NCBI RefSeq assembly: GCF_001685355.1
Contig: NZ_CP016438.1
Location: forward strand, 8,432,001-8,496,000
DNA from: Streptomyces lincolnensis
GTDB taxonomy: Bacteria > Actinomycetota > Actinomycetes > Streptomycetales > Streptomycetaceae
Direction: 5' to 3'
DNA length: 64,000 bases
Under the pieces are notes generated by a model that saw only the letters and a list, made by a program, of their open reading frames with translations, did no database searches and was not told the DNA's origin. A program made the translations under genes and the position numbers. Shown in pieces: positions 35,762 to 44,086 of this stretch (within the stretch, counting starts at the first letter, position 1; every line of letters begins with the position of its first letter).

Positions 35762-36172
35762 ATGCCCGTCGACGGCCGCAGTCACATCCGTATCGCCCGC
35801 CCGTCCCGTGATCTGGCCGCCGCCGAACGCTTCTGGGCCGAGGGGCTCGGCCTGGGCGTCGTCTGGAGGGCCGAGGGCGGCGCCGAACCCGGCGGGCACG
35901 ACCTGCTGATGCTCGGCTGGCCGGACGCCGACTGGCACCTGGAACTCGTCCACGAACCCGCCCGCCCGGTGGAGCCCCGCCCAACCGAGGAGGACCTCCT
36001 CGTCGTCTACGTCGACGGACCGGTCCCGGACGACCTGGTGACCCGGCTGGAACGCCACGGCGGCAAGCGGGTCCCGTCGCCCAACCCCTACTGGAACGAG
36101 TGGGGCGTCACCGTCGAGGACCCGGACGGGTACCGGCTGGTGCTGTGCACGCGCGGCTGGTCGAACGCCTAG
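35762..36172 (+). CDS. VOC-superfamily (glyoxalase/dioxygenase fold) protein
   Basis: 136 aa from ATG 35762 with GAAGAGGAGA upstream. One glyoxalase domain built of two beta-alpha-beta-beta-beta units: HIRIARPSRDLAAAERFW at the start and WGVTVEDPDGYRLVLC at the end, where the terminal glutamate ligand is replaced by aspartate-glycine region chemistry; WHLELVHEP is the middle strand. Substrate unknown; VOC proteins detoxify or bind small molecules. It precedes a second VOC gene by 48 nt. Confidence 0.8.
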   Translation: MPVDGRSHIRIARPSRDLAAAERFWAEGLGLGVVWRAEGGAEPGGHDLLMLGWPDADWHLELVHEPARPVEPRPTEEDLLVVYVDGPVPDDLVTRLERHGGKRVPSPNPYWNEWGVTVEDPDGYRLVLCTRGWSNA

Positions 36173-36220
36173 CGAGGTGCGGACGGCCCGAGTGTCAGCG
36201 CCGCGCAGTACGGTCCTGAC

Positions 36221-36655
36221 ATGCCGACCGAGATCTCTCTGACCCTCGACTGCACGGACGCGCGACTCCTCGCCGCGTTCTGGAAGACGGCTCTCGGCTA
36301 TGTCGACGAGCCGCCACCCCCTCCCTTCGCCACGCGCGAGGAGTGGCGCGCCCAGTTCGACCTGCCGGAGGACGACTCGGCGGACGACGCCGCCTGGCTC
36401 TGTGATCCCGAGGGCGTCGGCCCCCGCCTGTCCCTCCTCAAGGTCCCCGAGCCGAAGACGGCGAAGAACCGGCTGCACATGGATGTCAGGGTGCCGGGCC
36501 ACGGCAGCCCGGCCGAGCGCTGGGCGCGGATCGGGGCGGAGTCCGAGCGGCTGGTGAAGGCGGGCGGATCCGTTCTGGAGGAGTTCGACGGACACCACAT
36601 CGTGATGGCCGACCCCGAGGGCAACGAGTTCTGCGTGGCCGCGACCGCCGCCTGA
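36221..36655 (+). CDS. VOC-superfamily protein (glyoxalase-like)
   Basis: 144 aa. LTLDCTDARLLAAFWKTALGY is the first VOC strand-helix, followed by RLHMDVRV and the C-terminal HHIVMADPEGNEFCVA, a standard glyoxalase ending. The proline run PPPPPF near residue 29 is common in the actinobacterial glyoxalase-like group. ATG 36221 is preceded by no strong site. Function unknown. Same orientation as the preceding VOC gene but with a gap large enough for a separate transcript. Confidence 0.8.
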   Translation: MPTEISLTLDCTDARLLAAFWKTALGYVDEPPPPPFATREEWRAQFDLPEDDSADDAAWLCDPEGVGPRLSLLKVPEPKTAKNRLHMDVRVPGHGSPAERWARIGAESERLVKAGGSVLEEFDGHHIVMADPEGNEFCVAATAA

Positions 36656-36697
36656 CGAGCGAAGCCACCCCTCGGGCCGGAGCCCACGGATACGCCC

Positions 36698-36729
36698 GAG
36701 CCCCCGGCCGTCACGGCGTCCGGGGGCTC
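36698..36729. terminator. Bidirectional terminator
   Basis: GAGCCCCCGG (36698-36707) pairs perfectly with CCGGGGGCTC (36720-36729) over a 12-nt loop, between the convergent VOC and MFS genes. Confidence 0.85.
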
Positions 36730-36761
36730 TGAGAGGGCCCGAAGAGGGAGAGCGGAGCGGA

Positions 36762-38102
36762 TCAGGCCGACACCGCCTCCCGCCGCGCCGCCTCACCGGA
36801 GGCGCGCTCGCCCAGGAGCTCCGTCGGCACCTTGTGGGTCTCGCGTGCCGTGATGGCGGCGATCACCGGCGGGACGCACAGGGCCGCGGTGAACAGGGCC
36901 ACCGCCGACCAGTCGTCGCCGTCCGGACCCGCGATCTGCGCGGCGAAGGTGACCGCGAACCCGGCCACGGCGAAGCCGATCTGCGTGCCGATGGCCATGC
37001 CGGACAGCCGGACCTTGGTGGTGAACATCTCGCCGTAGAAGGAGGGCCACACGCCGTTCGCGGCGCTGTAGACGACACCGAAGGTGACGATGCCGAGGAA
37101 CAGGGTCAGCGCGTAGGAGCCCGTCGAGATGGACCACAGGTAGAGGAACATCATCACGGCGCTGCCGACGGAGCCGACGAGGAACACCGGGCGGCGGCCG
37201 ATGCGGTCCGACAGCGTGGCCCACAGCGGGATCGCGGCGAGTGCGACGAGGTTGGCGAGCGCCCCCACCCACAGCATCGACGAGCGGGACATCCCCACCG
37301 CGTCACTGGTCGCGTACGACAGGGCCCACACCGTGAAGATCGTGCTGACCGAGGCGATCAACGCGCCGCCGATCACCCGCAGGACGTCCGCCCAGTGCTC
37401 ACGCAGCAGGATCGCCAACGGCAGCCGGACGACACCCTCGGAGGCGGTCTGCTGCTCGAAGACCGGGGTCTCCTCCAACTTGCGGCGGATGACGTAACCG
37501 ACGACGGCGACCGCGATGCTCATCCAGAACGGCACCCGCCAGCCCCAGGACAGCAGCTGGTCCTCGGGCAGCGCGGCGACGGGGATGAAGACCAGCGTGG
37601 CGAGCAGCTGGCCGCCCTGGGTGCCGCTGAGCGTGAAGCTGGTGAAGAAGCCGCGCCGGTTGGGGGGTGCGTGCTCCAGGGTCATGGAGTTGGCGCTGGC
37701 CTGCTCACCGGCGGCCGAGATGCCCTGGAGCACCCGGCACAGCACCAGCAGGACCGGAGCCAGGGTGCCGACCTGGTCGCGGGTGGGCAGGCAGCCGATG
37801 AGGAACGTCGACAGGCCCATCAGGATCAGCGTGAACACCATGATCTTCTTGCGGCCGAGCTTGTCGCCGTAGTGCCCGAGGAAGAGCGCGCCGACCGGCC
37901 GGGCCGCGTAGGCCACACCGAACGTGGCCAGCGACAGCAGGGTCGCGGTGGCCGGGTCCGACTCGTCGAAGAAGACGTCCGGGAAGATCAGCGCGGCGGC
38001 GCTGCCGTAGATGAAGAAGTCGTAGTACTCCAGTGCGCTGCCGATCCAGGCGGCGGTCGCCGCCTTCTTCGGCTGGCCGGCAGGTGCTGGGGCGACGGAC
38101 AC
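36762..38102 (-). CDS. MHS-family MFS transporter, ShiA-like (shikimate/quinate uptake)
   Basis: 446 aa with twelve predicted membrane helices. The MHS signature at the N-terminus is WIGSALEYYDFFIYGSAAAL; the MFS loops are GHYGDKLGRKKIMV and ATLSDRIGRRPVFL. Family members are H+ symporters of shikimate, ketoglutarate, proline and other acids. Neighbouring shikimate/quinate dehydrogenase and dehydroshikimate dehydratase genes make a hydroaromatic acid the likely cargo. It is divergent from those genes and probably governed by the TetR regulator between them; the promoter region carries a TAACGCACT element (38233-38241). Confidence 0.85.
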   Translation of the reverse strand: MSVAPAPAGQPKKAATAAWIGSALEYYDFFIYGSAAALIFPDVFFDESDPATATLLSLATFGVAYAARPVGALFLGHYGDKLGRKKIMVFTLILMGLSTFLIGCLPTRDQVGTLAPVLLVLCRVLQGISAAGEQASANSMTLEHAPPNRRGFFTSFTLSGTQGGQLLATLVFIPVAALPEDQLLSWGWRVPFWMSIAVAVVGYVIRRKLEETPVFEQQTASEGVVRLPLAILLREHWADVLRVIGGALIASVSTIFTVWALSYATSDAVGMSRSSMLWVGALANLVALAAIPLWATLSDRIGRRPVFLVGSVGSAVMMFLYLWSISTGSYALTLFLGIVTFGVVYSAANGVWPSFYGEMFTTKVRLSGMAIGTQIGFAVAGFAVTFAAQIAGPDGDDWSAVALFTAALCVPPVIAAITARETHKVPTELLGERASGEAARREAVSA

Positions 38103-38232
38103 GGCGTGCTCCTTCGAGGGAACTCCAACGTACGTGGAGTGAGCGGAGGGGAGGGGGAGCCGATCCCTGGGGTGGTGGGGCGGCCGTCCGGGCAGGGCGG
38201 GGACGGCGTCGCGTCCCTGCGGCCCGGTTAAT

Positions 38233-38252
38233 TAACGCACTGGATAGTTAGT
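38233..38252. promoter_or_regulatory. Candidate operator upstream of the MHS transporter
   Basis: TAACGCACTGGATAGTTAGT, with outer arms TAAC/GTTA, in an A+T-rich island of a G+C-rich promoter region. It shares TAACGyACT with the stronger inverted repeat at 39170-39191 beside the TetR gene, so one regulator could control both; this is inferred. Confidence 0.4.
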
Positions 38253-38393
38253 AGCAGTTGGCTAGGGATGTTGCGCTCACGTTTCCCGCGTGTCAAGGGG
38301 TCCGGTCGGAAGGATCTCCGGGAGCCGCGGGCCGGTCGCGCGTCGCCCGGCGGACCGGCCCGCACCCCGTCCCGGTCCGGCTCCCGCCGCGTC

Positions 38394-39059
38394 TCAGTCC
38401 GTCGCGCGGTCCGCCGTCAGATAGGCGATCACCATGTCGCCGAGCATGTTCCGGTAGTGCTCCCGCTGTCCCGGATCGACCAGGTCACGGCCGAACAGGG
38501 CGCCGAAGGTGTGCCGGTTGGCGACCCGGAAGAAGCAGAAGGAGCTGATCATCGCGTGCAGGTCGACGGCGTCCACGTCGGCCGTGAACAGGCCGGACTT
38601 CTGCCCCTGTTCCAGGATCCGGCCGATCACGTCGAGGGCCGGGGAACCGATCTTGCCGAGCTTCTCGGAGGCCGCGATGTGCTCCGCCCCGTGGATGTTC
38701 TCGATGCTCACCAGGCGGATGAAGTCGGGGTGCTGCTCGTGGTGGTCGAAGGTGAGCTCGGCCAGCCGCCGGATGGCCGCGACCGGGTCCAGGTGCTCCA
38801 CGTCGAGTGACTGCTCGGCTTCGCGGATCACGCCGTACGCCCGCTCCAGCACGGCGGTGAACAACTGCTCCTTGCCGCCGAAGTAGTAGTAGATCATCCG
38901 CTTCGTGGTGCGGGTCCGGGCGGCGATCTCGTCCACCCGGGCGCCGGCGAAGCCGACCCGGGCGAACTCCTGGGTCGCCACGTCGAGGATCTCGGCCTGG
39001 GTGCGGGCGGCGTCACGGATGCGCCCGCCTTGTCGTGCCGGTTCTTCGACGCTGGTCAT
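38394..39059 (-). CDS. TetR/AcrR-family transcriptional regulator
   Basis: 221 aa. N-terminal HTH at about residues 20-65: QAEILDVATQEFARVGFAG then VDEIAARTRTTKRMIYYYFGGKEQL, a textbook TetR domain; the remainder is the helical ligand domain with FDHHEQHPDFIRLVSIENIHG. It lies between the transporter and the shikimate dehydrogenase and is divergent from the latter. The inverted repeat at 39170-39191 is its likely operator. Aromatic or hydroaromatic acids are probable ligands. Confidence 0.88.
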   Translation of the reverse strand: MTSVEEPARQGGRIRDAARTQAEILDVATQEFARVGFAGARVDEIAARTRTTKRMIYYYFGGKEQLFTAVLERAYGVIREAEQSLDVEHLDPVAAIRRLAELTFDHHEQHPDFIRLVSIENIHGAEHIAASEKLGKIGSPALDVIGRILEQGQKSGLFTADVDAVDLHAMISSFCFFRVANRHTFGALFGRDLVDPGQREHYRNMLGDMVIAYLTADRATD

Positions 39060-39169
39060 CGGGTTCCTTCGGGCGGGAGGGCCAGTCCGCAGATTGTAGA
39101 AGCAGGCTGCGGGGCGGGGCTGACGGATTCCCGCCGGGACTTCCCGTGGTCCCGTGTTGCTGGTATAGC

Positions 39170-39191
39170 TAACGTACTAGTTCGTACATTA
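39170..39191. promoter_or_regulatory. TetR operator candidate upstream of shikimate/quinate dehydrogenase
   Basis: TAACGTAC-TAGTTC-GTACATTA: 8-bp arms with 7 of 8 pairs matching and a 6-bp spacer. It lies in the divergent promoter between the TetR gene and the dehydrogenase and is strikingly A+T-rich for this region. Confidence 0.6.
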
Positions 39192-39214
39192 GTGAGCCGC
39201 TCAGGAGGTCCGTG

Positions 39215-40096
39215 ATGGCCAAGGACTCGTATCTCGTCGGTCTGATCGGATCGGGCATCGGCCCCTCTCTCACACCGGCGATGCACGAGCGGGAGGCCGA
39301 CCGGCAGGGTCTGCGCCATCTGTACCGGATCATCGACCTCGACCGGCTCGGCGTCGGTGCCGAGGCGGTGGGCGACCTCGTGCGATCGGCCCGCGACCTG
39401 GGCTTCGACGGGCTCAACATCACCCATCCGTGCAAACAGGCCGTGATCGAGCACCTGGACGCGCTGTCCCCGCAGGCCGAGGCCCTCGGCGCGGTCAACA
39501 CGATCGTCTTCGAGGAGGACGGCCGGGCCGTCGGCCACAACACCGACGTCACCGGCTTCGCCGCCTCCTTCGCCCGCGGCCTGCCCGACGTACCGCTGGA
39601 GCGGGTCGTGCAGCTGGGCGCGGGCGGCGCGGGCGCGGCCGTCGCGCACGCCATGCTCACCCTGGGCGCCGGGCGGATCACCGTGGTGGACCCGCTGCCC
39701 GAGCGTGCCGCCGGCCTCGCCGACTCCCTCAACCGTCACTTCGGCCCGGGCCGGGCGGCCGCCGCCGGCCCCGACCGGCTGCCGGCGCTGCTCACCCGGG
39801 CCGACGGCCTCGTGCACGCCACCCCCACCGGCATGGCCGCCCACCCCGGCCTGCCCCTCCCCGCGGAACTTCTGCACCCCGGGCTGTGGGTCGCCGAGGT
39901 GGTCTACCGCCCCCTGGAGACCGAACTGCTGCGCGCCGCCCGGGCGCTCGGCTGCGCCACGCTCGACGGCGGCGGCATGGCCGTCTTCCAGGCCGTGGAC
40001 GCCTTCCGCCTGTTCACCGGCCGGGAACCCGACGGCGCGCGGATGCTCGCGGACTTCACCGACCTGGTGGCCGGCGCGGTGGCGGCCCACCCGTAG
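39215..40096 (+). CDS. Shikimate/quinate 5-dehydrogenase
   Basis: 293 aa from ATG 39215 (AGGAGG 6 nt upstream; GTG 39212 is only 3 nt away). The substrate-binding half has SGIGPSLTPAMHEREADR and NITHPCKQ with catalytic lysine K74, and VGHNTDVTGF supplies the aspartate D111. The NAD-binding loop is LGAGGAGAAVAHAML. The SLTP/NITHPCKQ pattern fits the catabolic quinate/shikimate dehydrogenases such as QsuD more than biosynthetic AroE. It would oxidise quinate or shikimate to dehydroquinate or dehydroshikimate, feeding the dehydratase encoded next. Confidence 0.85.
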   Translation: MAKDSYLVGLIGSGIGPSLTPAMHEREADRQGLRHLYRIIDLDRLGVGAEAVGDLVRSARDLGFDGLNITHPCKQAVIEHLDALSPQAEALGAVNTIVFEEDGRAVGHNTDVTGFAASFARGLPDVPLERVVQLGAGGAGAAVAHAMLTLGAGRITVVDPLPERAAGLADSLNRHFGPGRAAAAGPDRLPALLTRADGLVHATPTGMAAHPGLPLPAELLHPGLWVAEVVYRPLETELLRAARALGCATLDGGGMAVFQAVDAFRLFTGREPDGARMLADFTDLVAGAVAAHP

Positions 40097-40143
40097 GGGA
40101 CCCCTCGTCAGCAAGGGACCTTCAGAGAAACAGAGGTACCGAC

Positions 40144-41940
40144 GTGCGTACGTCCATCGCCACCGTCTCCCTCAGCGGATCCCTCACCGAGAAGCTCACG
40201 GCCGCCTCCCGGGCCGGCTTCGACGGCGTCGAGATCTTCGAGAACGACCTGCTCGCGAGCCCCCTCACCCCCGAGGAGATCCGCGCCCGCTGCGCCGACC
40301 TCGGCCTGACCGTCGACCTCTACCAGCCGATGCGGGACATCGAGGCCGTACCGGAGGCGGAGTTCGCCCGGAACCTGCGCCGCGCCCGGCACAAGTTCGA
40401 GCTGATGGGCAGGCTGGGCGCCGACACCGTCCTGGTGTGTTCCAGCGTCTCCCCGCTCGCCGTCGACGACGACGCCCTCGCCGCCGGGCAACTGGCCCGA
40501 CTGGCCGCCCTCGCCCAGGACTTCGGCATCCGGGTCGCCTACGAGGCGCTCGCCTGGGGCCGCCACGTCAGCACCTACGACCACGCCTGGCACATCGTCG
40601 AGACGGCCGGCCACCCGGCGCTCGGCACCTGCCTGGACAGCTTCCACATCCTCTCCCGGGGCTCCGATCCGAAGGGGATCGAGGACATCCCCGGCGAGAA
40701 GATCTTCTTCCTCCAGCTCGCGGACGCCCCGCTGCTCGCGATGGACGTCCTCCAGTGGAGCCGCCACTACCGCTGCTTCCCCGGCCAGGGTGGCTTCGAC
40801 ATCGCCGGGCTGCTCGCCCATGTGCTGCGCACCGGCTACGACGGCCCGCTGTCCCTGGAGGTCTTCAACGACGTCTTCCGCCAGGCCGAGGCCGGTCCCA
40901 CCGCCGTGGACGCCCGCCGCTCGCTGCTGGTCCTCCAGGAGACGGTGGGCGTGGCCGCACCGCCCGCGCCGGTCGTGCCCACCGGGGTCGCCTTCGCCGA
41001 ACTGGTCACGCCGGACGCCGAACTCCTCACGGCCGTCCTCGGCGCCCTGGGCTTCGCCCGCACGGCCCGGCACCGCAGCAAGCCCGTCGACCTGTGGCAG
41101 CAGGGCGAGGCCCGGCTCCTGGTCAACACCGGGACGGCCGTACGGCGGGACGGCACCCAACTCGCCGCGATCGGCCTGGAGTCACCGGACCCGACGGCCG
41201 CCGCCCGCCGCGCCGAGGCGCTCCTCGCCCCGGTCCTGCCCCGCCGCCGCGCCCCCGAGGACGCCCCGCTCGACGCCGTGGCCGCACCGGACGGCACCGA
41301 GCTCTTCTTCTGCGCCACCGACCGCCCCGGACACCCCAACTGGCGCGCGGACTTCGAGGACGCCGGGCACCCGCCCGCCGCGGCGGAGGTGTCCCGCATC
41401 GACCACCTCGCCCTCACCCAGCCCTGGCACCACTTCGACGAGGCGGCCCTCTTCCACAGCAGCGTCCTCGGCCTGCACGCCCAGGAGAGCGTCGACGTCG
41501 CCGACCCCTACGGCCTGCTGCGCAGCCGGGCCGTCACCACCCCCGACGGCGGTGTGCGCATCGCCCTCTCCGTCGGCGCGGCCCCCACCGACGACACCGT
41601 CCACGCCCAGCACATCGCGCTCGCCACCGACGACGTGGTCGCAGCCGCCCGCCGCTTCACCGAGGCAGGCGGCCGCCTGCTGCCGATCCCCGCGAACTAC
41701 TACGACGACCTCGCCGCCCGCTTCGAGTTCGCCGACGGCGAGCTGGAGACCTACCGCGACCTCGGCATCCTCTACGACCGTGACGCGCACGGCGCGTTCC
41801 GGCACTGCTACACCCGCACCGTCGGCCGGGTCTTCTTCGAACTGGCCCAGCGCGACGGCGACTACCGGGGCTACGGCGCCCAGAACGCCCCCGTCCGCCT
41901 CTCCGCCCAGCACGCGCTGAAGCGGCTCACTGGCGGCTGA
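40144..41940 (+). CDS. quiC: 3-Dehydroshikimate dehydratase fused to an HPPD-like domain (QuiC-type)
   Basis: 598 aa from GTG 40144 (AGAGG 9 nt upstream). Residues 1-280 form a xylose-isomerase-like TIM barrel: IATVSLSGSLTEKLTAASRAGFDGVEIFE, AYEALAWGRHVSTYDHAW, CLDSFHILSRG and SLEVFND give the metal ligands. Residues ~285-598 form a VOC/HPPD-like domain with IDHLALTQP, QHIALATDD and FFELAQRDGDYRGYG, the 2-His-1-Glu set. The fusion is known for Pseudomonas QuiC1 dehydratases, which convert dehydroshikimate to protocatechuate; the HPPD part's role is uncertain. No dehydroquinate dehydratase gene is nearby. Confidence 0.88.
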   Translation: MRTSIATVSLSGSLTEKLTAASRAGFDGVEIFENDLLASPLTPEEIRARCADLGLTVDLYQPMRDIEAVPEAEFARNLRRARHKFELMGRLGADTVLVCSSVSPLAVDDDALAAGQLARLAALAQDFGIRVAYEALAWGRHVSTYDHAWHIVETAGHPALGTCLDSFHILSRGSDPKGIEDIPGEKIFFLQLADAPLLAMDVLQWSRHYRCFPGQGGFDIAGLLAHVLRTGYDGPLSLEVFNDVFRQAEAGPTAVDARRSLLVLQETVGVAAPPAPVVPTGVAFAELVTPDAELLTAVLGALGFARTARHRSKPVDLWQQGEARLLVNTGTAVRRDGTQLAAIGLESPDPTAAARRAEALLAPVLPRRRAPEDAPLDAVAAPDGTELFFCATDRPGHPNWRADFEDAGHPPAAAEVSRIDHLALTQPWHHFDEAALFHSSVLGLHAQESVDVADPYGLLRSRAVTTPDGGVRIALSVGAAPTDDTVHAQHIALATDDVVAAARRFTEAGGRLLPIPANYYDDLAARFEFADGELETYRDLGILYDRDAHGAFRHCYTRTVGRVFFELAQRDGDYRGYGAQNAPVRLSAQHALKRLTGG

Positions 41941-43390
41941 CGGTCCGGGTCACGCCGGCGAAGACCGTCGTGGCCAGGATCCAGCCGGAGATGACCAGGG
42001 CGTACGACAGCGTCTGGTACCCGTCGTCCGGCGCGAAGGCGCTCTCCTGGCCGAAGGAGATCACCGGCAGCAGCAGGTCGAGGGTGTAGAACACCGGGTT
42101 GAAGTCCGGGGCCTCGGACGGCTTGAGCGGGCGCGGATGGTGCAGGCCGTAGGCGACCGAGCCGATCGCCAGCAGCGACAGCAGCCAGACGCAGGCGCGC
42201 AGCGGACGGAAGCCGTAGCCGACGGTGGCGTCCTGGACGTGGCCCCACAGCCGGCCGTACCAGGGCAGGGTACGGCGGTGGCGGCGCTGCTTGGCCAGCT
42301 GGACGAGGCGGGCGGCGCGGTCGTCGCCGATGCGCAGATAGGAGGCGGTCAACTGCTCGTAGGCGTGCGGGACATAGCCGTCCCGGTCGCGCTCCAGCAT
42401 CGCCAGCCGGCGCTCGGCGGGCTCGTGCGGGGTGAGGGTGGTGTAGACGAGGTTGTTCAGGAGCACCTCGTCCGGCACCGCCTCCGGTTCCAGGAAGAGG
42501 ACCTCCGTCTGGGCGCGGCGCAGGTTCAGGGCGCCCTGCATGGGCGACCCCCGGCGCAGCCAGAGTTCCCCGATGGTGCAGCTGCTCGCCCGCAGCGCCG
42601 TGTCGCCGGGGTTCACCAGGGACGCGTAGCTGAGGTCGAGGCGGCCGGTGACCCGCGCGCCCCGCAGGCCGATCCAGCCCCGCACCTGCGCGTGCCGCAT
42701 GAGGAAGTCGCCCTCCACGGTGAGGGTCTCGGCGTCGAGGGCGTGCCGGCCCGGGCAGGTGAGCCGGGCCTCGTTCATGTTGATCGATCCGGCGATGTTG
42801 GCTCCGTTGAGCCGCATCTCGCCGTCGATCTCCAGTCCGGGTGCCCACAGGTCGTCGCCGGTGGTCATCTGGTTGAGCTGGAGGACCGGTTCGGAGGGGT
42901 CCTGGGCGATGAGACGCGCGCGCTCCATGAACAGCGCGTTCGCGATCTGCGCGCCGCCGAGCCGCACCGGCCCGCGCACCACGCAGTCCGACAGCCGCAG
43001 CACGCCCTCCACCCGCGTCGCGCCCGCGGTCAGCCCCGGCAGGACGGAGTTGCTCAGGTTCAGCTGCCGCAGCCGGGCCCCGTACAACTGGGGGACACCC
43101 GCGAAGTGACAGTGGCTCAGCCGCACGGCGTGGTCGCAGGTGCCGTACCTGAGGTCGAGGGTGCCGCTGATCCGGGCGCCCGCCAGTTTCAGGGCGGGTA
43201 TCTCCCCCTCCTCCTGCGGGCCGCTCAGCAGCAGCGCCCGCAACACGGCGGCCCGGACGGTCCGTTCGGGGCCCCAGTCGGCCCCCTCGGCGGTGTCCTC
43301 GTCGTCCGCCGTGCGGAAGTTCACGGACTCGCCGCGGGGGAAGGCGCGCCATACCCGCAGCTCGGCAGGGGTCAGGTTGTCGATCTCCAT
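41927..43390 (-). CDS. Membrane-associated protein with pentapeptide-like repeats
   Basis: 487 aa. The first ~320 residues contain repeated short beta-helix-like segments (ARISGTLDLRYGTCDHAVRL, LYGARLRQLNLSNSVLPG, GGAQIANALFMERARL, LNGANIAGSINMNEARL) resembling quadrilateral pentapeptide repeats. The C-terminus has three hydrophobic helices (LLSLLAIGSVAYGL; TLDLLLPVISF; LVISGWILATTVFAGV). Similar genes are often mislabelled membrane oxidoreductase; I see no redox motif. The 3' ends of this gene and the dehydratase gene overlap by 14 bp. Function unknown, perhaps envelope-associated. Confidence 0.72.
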   Translation of the reverse strand: MEIDNLTPAELRVWRAFPRGESVNFRTADDEDTAEGADWGPERTVRAAVLRALLLSGPQEEGEIPALKLAGARISGTLDLRYGTCDHAVRLSHCHFAGVPQLYGARLRQLNLSNSVLPGLTAGATRVEGVLRLSDCVVRGPVRLGGAQIANALFMERARLIAQDPSEPVLQLNQMTTGDDLWAPGLEIDGEMRLNGANIAGSINMNEARLTCPGRHALDAETLTVEGDFLMRHAQVRGWIGLRGARVTGRLDLSYASLVNPGDTALRASSCTIGELWLRRGSPMQGALNLRRAQTEVLFLEPEAVPDEVLLNNLVYTTLTPHEPAERRLAMLERDRDGYVPHAYEQLTASYLRIGDDRAARLVQLAKQRRHRRTLPWYGRLWGHVQDATVGYGFRPLRACVWLLSLLAIGSVAYGLHHPRPLKPSEAPDFNPVFYTLDLLLPVISFGQESAFAPDDGYQTLSYALVISGWILATTVFAGVTRTVSRQ

Positions 43391-43426
43391 CAGCGGCGAC
43401 TCTGACGTGGTCCCCCCGCGCTGTCA

Positions 43427-43477
43427 ACCGGCCCCGGCCGGCCGTCGGTTGTCACCGCTCGGCCGGCCGGGGCCGGT
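43427..43477 (-). terminator. Terminator of the pentose-phosphate operon
   Basis: An 18-bp perfect stem: CCGGCCCCGGCCGGCCG (43428-43444) pairs with CGGCCGGCCGGGGCCGG (43460-43476), extended by one A-T pair, with a 15-nt loop. It lies just beyond the histidine phosphatase stop. Confidence 0.9.
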
Positions 43478-43492
43478 ACCGCTTCCAGGGCG

Positions 43493-44080
43493 CTACGGCC
43501 TGGTGTTCCACTCCGCGATCACCGGCCGGCCGTGTTCCGTGGACAGCCGGCCGATCGTCCCGGTCGCCAGCTGGAAGAGCCGTCCGTCCGCCGGGGCCAG
43601 ACCCAGCCGGCGGGCCGTGAGCACGCGCAGGAAGTGGCCGTGGGCCACCAGCAGCACGTCGCCCCCGGCAAGGGCGGTGTCCACGCGGGCCAGGACCCGG
43701 TCGGCGCGCGCCCCGACCTCGGCGGGCGACTCGCCCGGATGCCCGTCCGGGCCGGGCGGCACCCCGTCGGTCCACAGGTACCAGTCGGGACGGGTGCGGT
43801 GGATGTCGACGGTGGTGACGCCCTCGTAGGCGCCGTAGTCCCACTCGTGCAGGTCGGGGTCGGTGACGACCCCGGTGACGCCCGCCAGTTCGGCGGTGCG
43901 CAGCGCGCGGCCCAGCGGGCTGGACAGCGCGAGGGCGAAGGTCCGGGCCGTAAGGAGCGGGGCGAGCGACTTGGCCTGTTCCTCGCCCCGCTGGGTGAGG
44001 GGCAGGTCGGTCCAGCTGGTGTGCTGTCCCGACGCGCTCCACTCCGTCTCGCCGTGGCGGACCAGAAGGAGATCCCCCAC
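43493..44080 (-). CDS. Histidine phosphatase family protein (acid phosphatase / phosphoglycerate-mutase fold)
   Basis: 195 aa. The catalytic RHGE is LLVRHGETEWSASGQHTS (histidine near residue 9), a second arginine lies in SPLGRALRTAELAG, and the distal histidine in LLVAHGHFLRVLTARRLGL. The family ranges from phosphoglycerate mutase to sugar-phosphate phosphatases. It starts 6 nt downstream of gnd on the same strand, so it is the last gene of the pentose-phosphate operon; a sugar-phosphate substrate is plausible. Confidence 0.85.
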   Translation of the reverse strand: MGDLLLVRHGETEWSASGQHTSWTDLPLTQRGEEQAKSLAPLLTARTFALALSSPLGRALRTAELAGVTGVVTDPDLHEWDYGAYEGVTTVDIHRTRPDWYLWTDGVPPGPDGHPGESPAEVGARADRVLARVDTALAGGDVLLVAHGHFLRVLTARRLGLAPADGRLFQLATGTIGRLSTEHGRPVIAEWNTRP

Positions 44081-44086
44081 GGCGCG

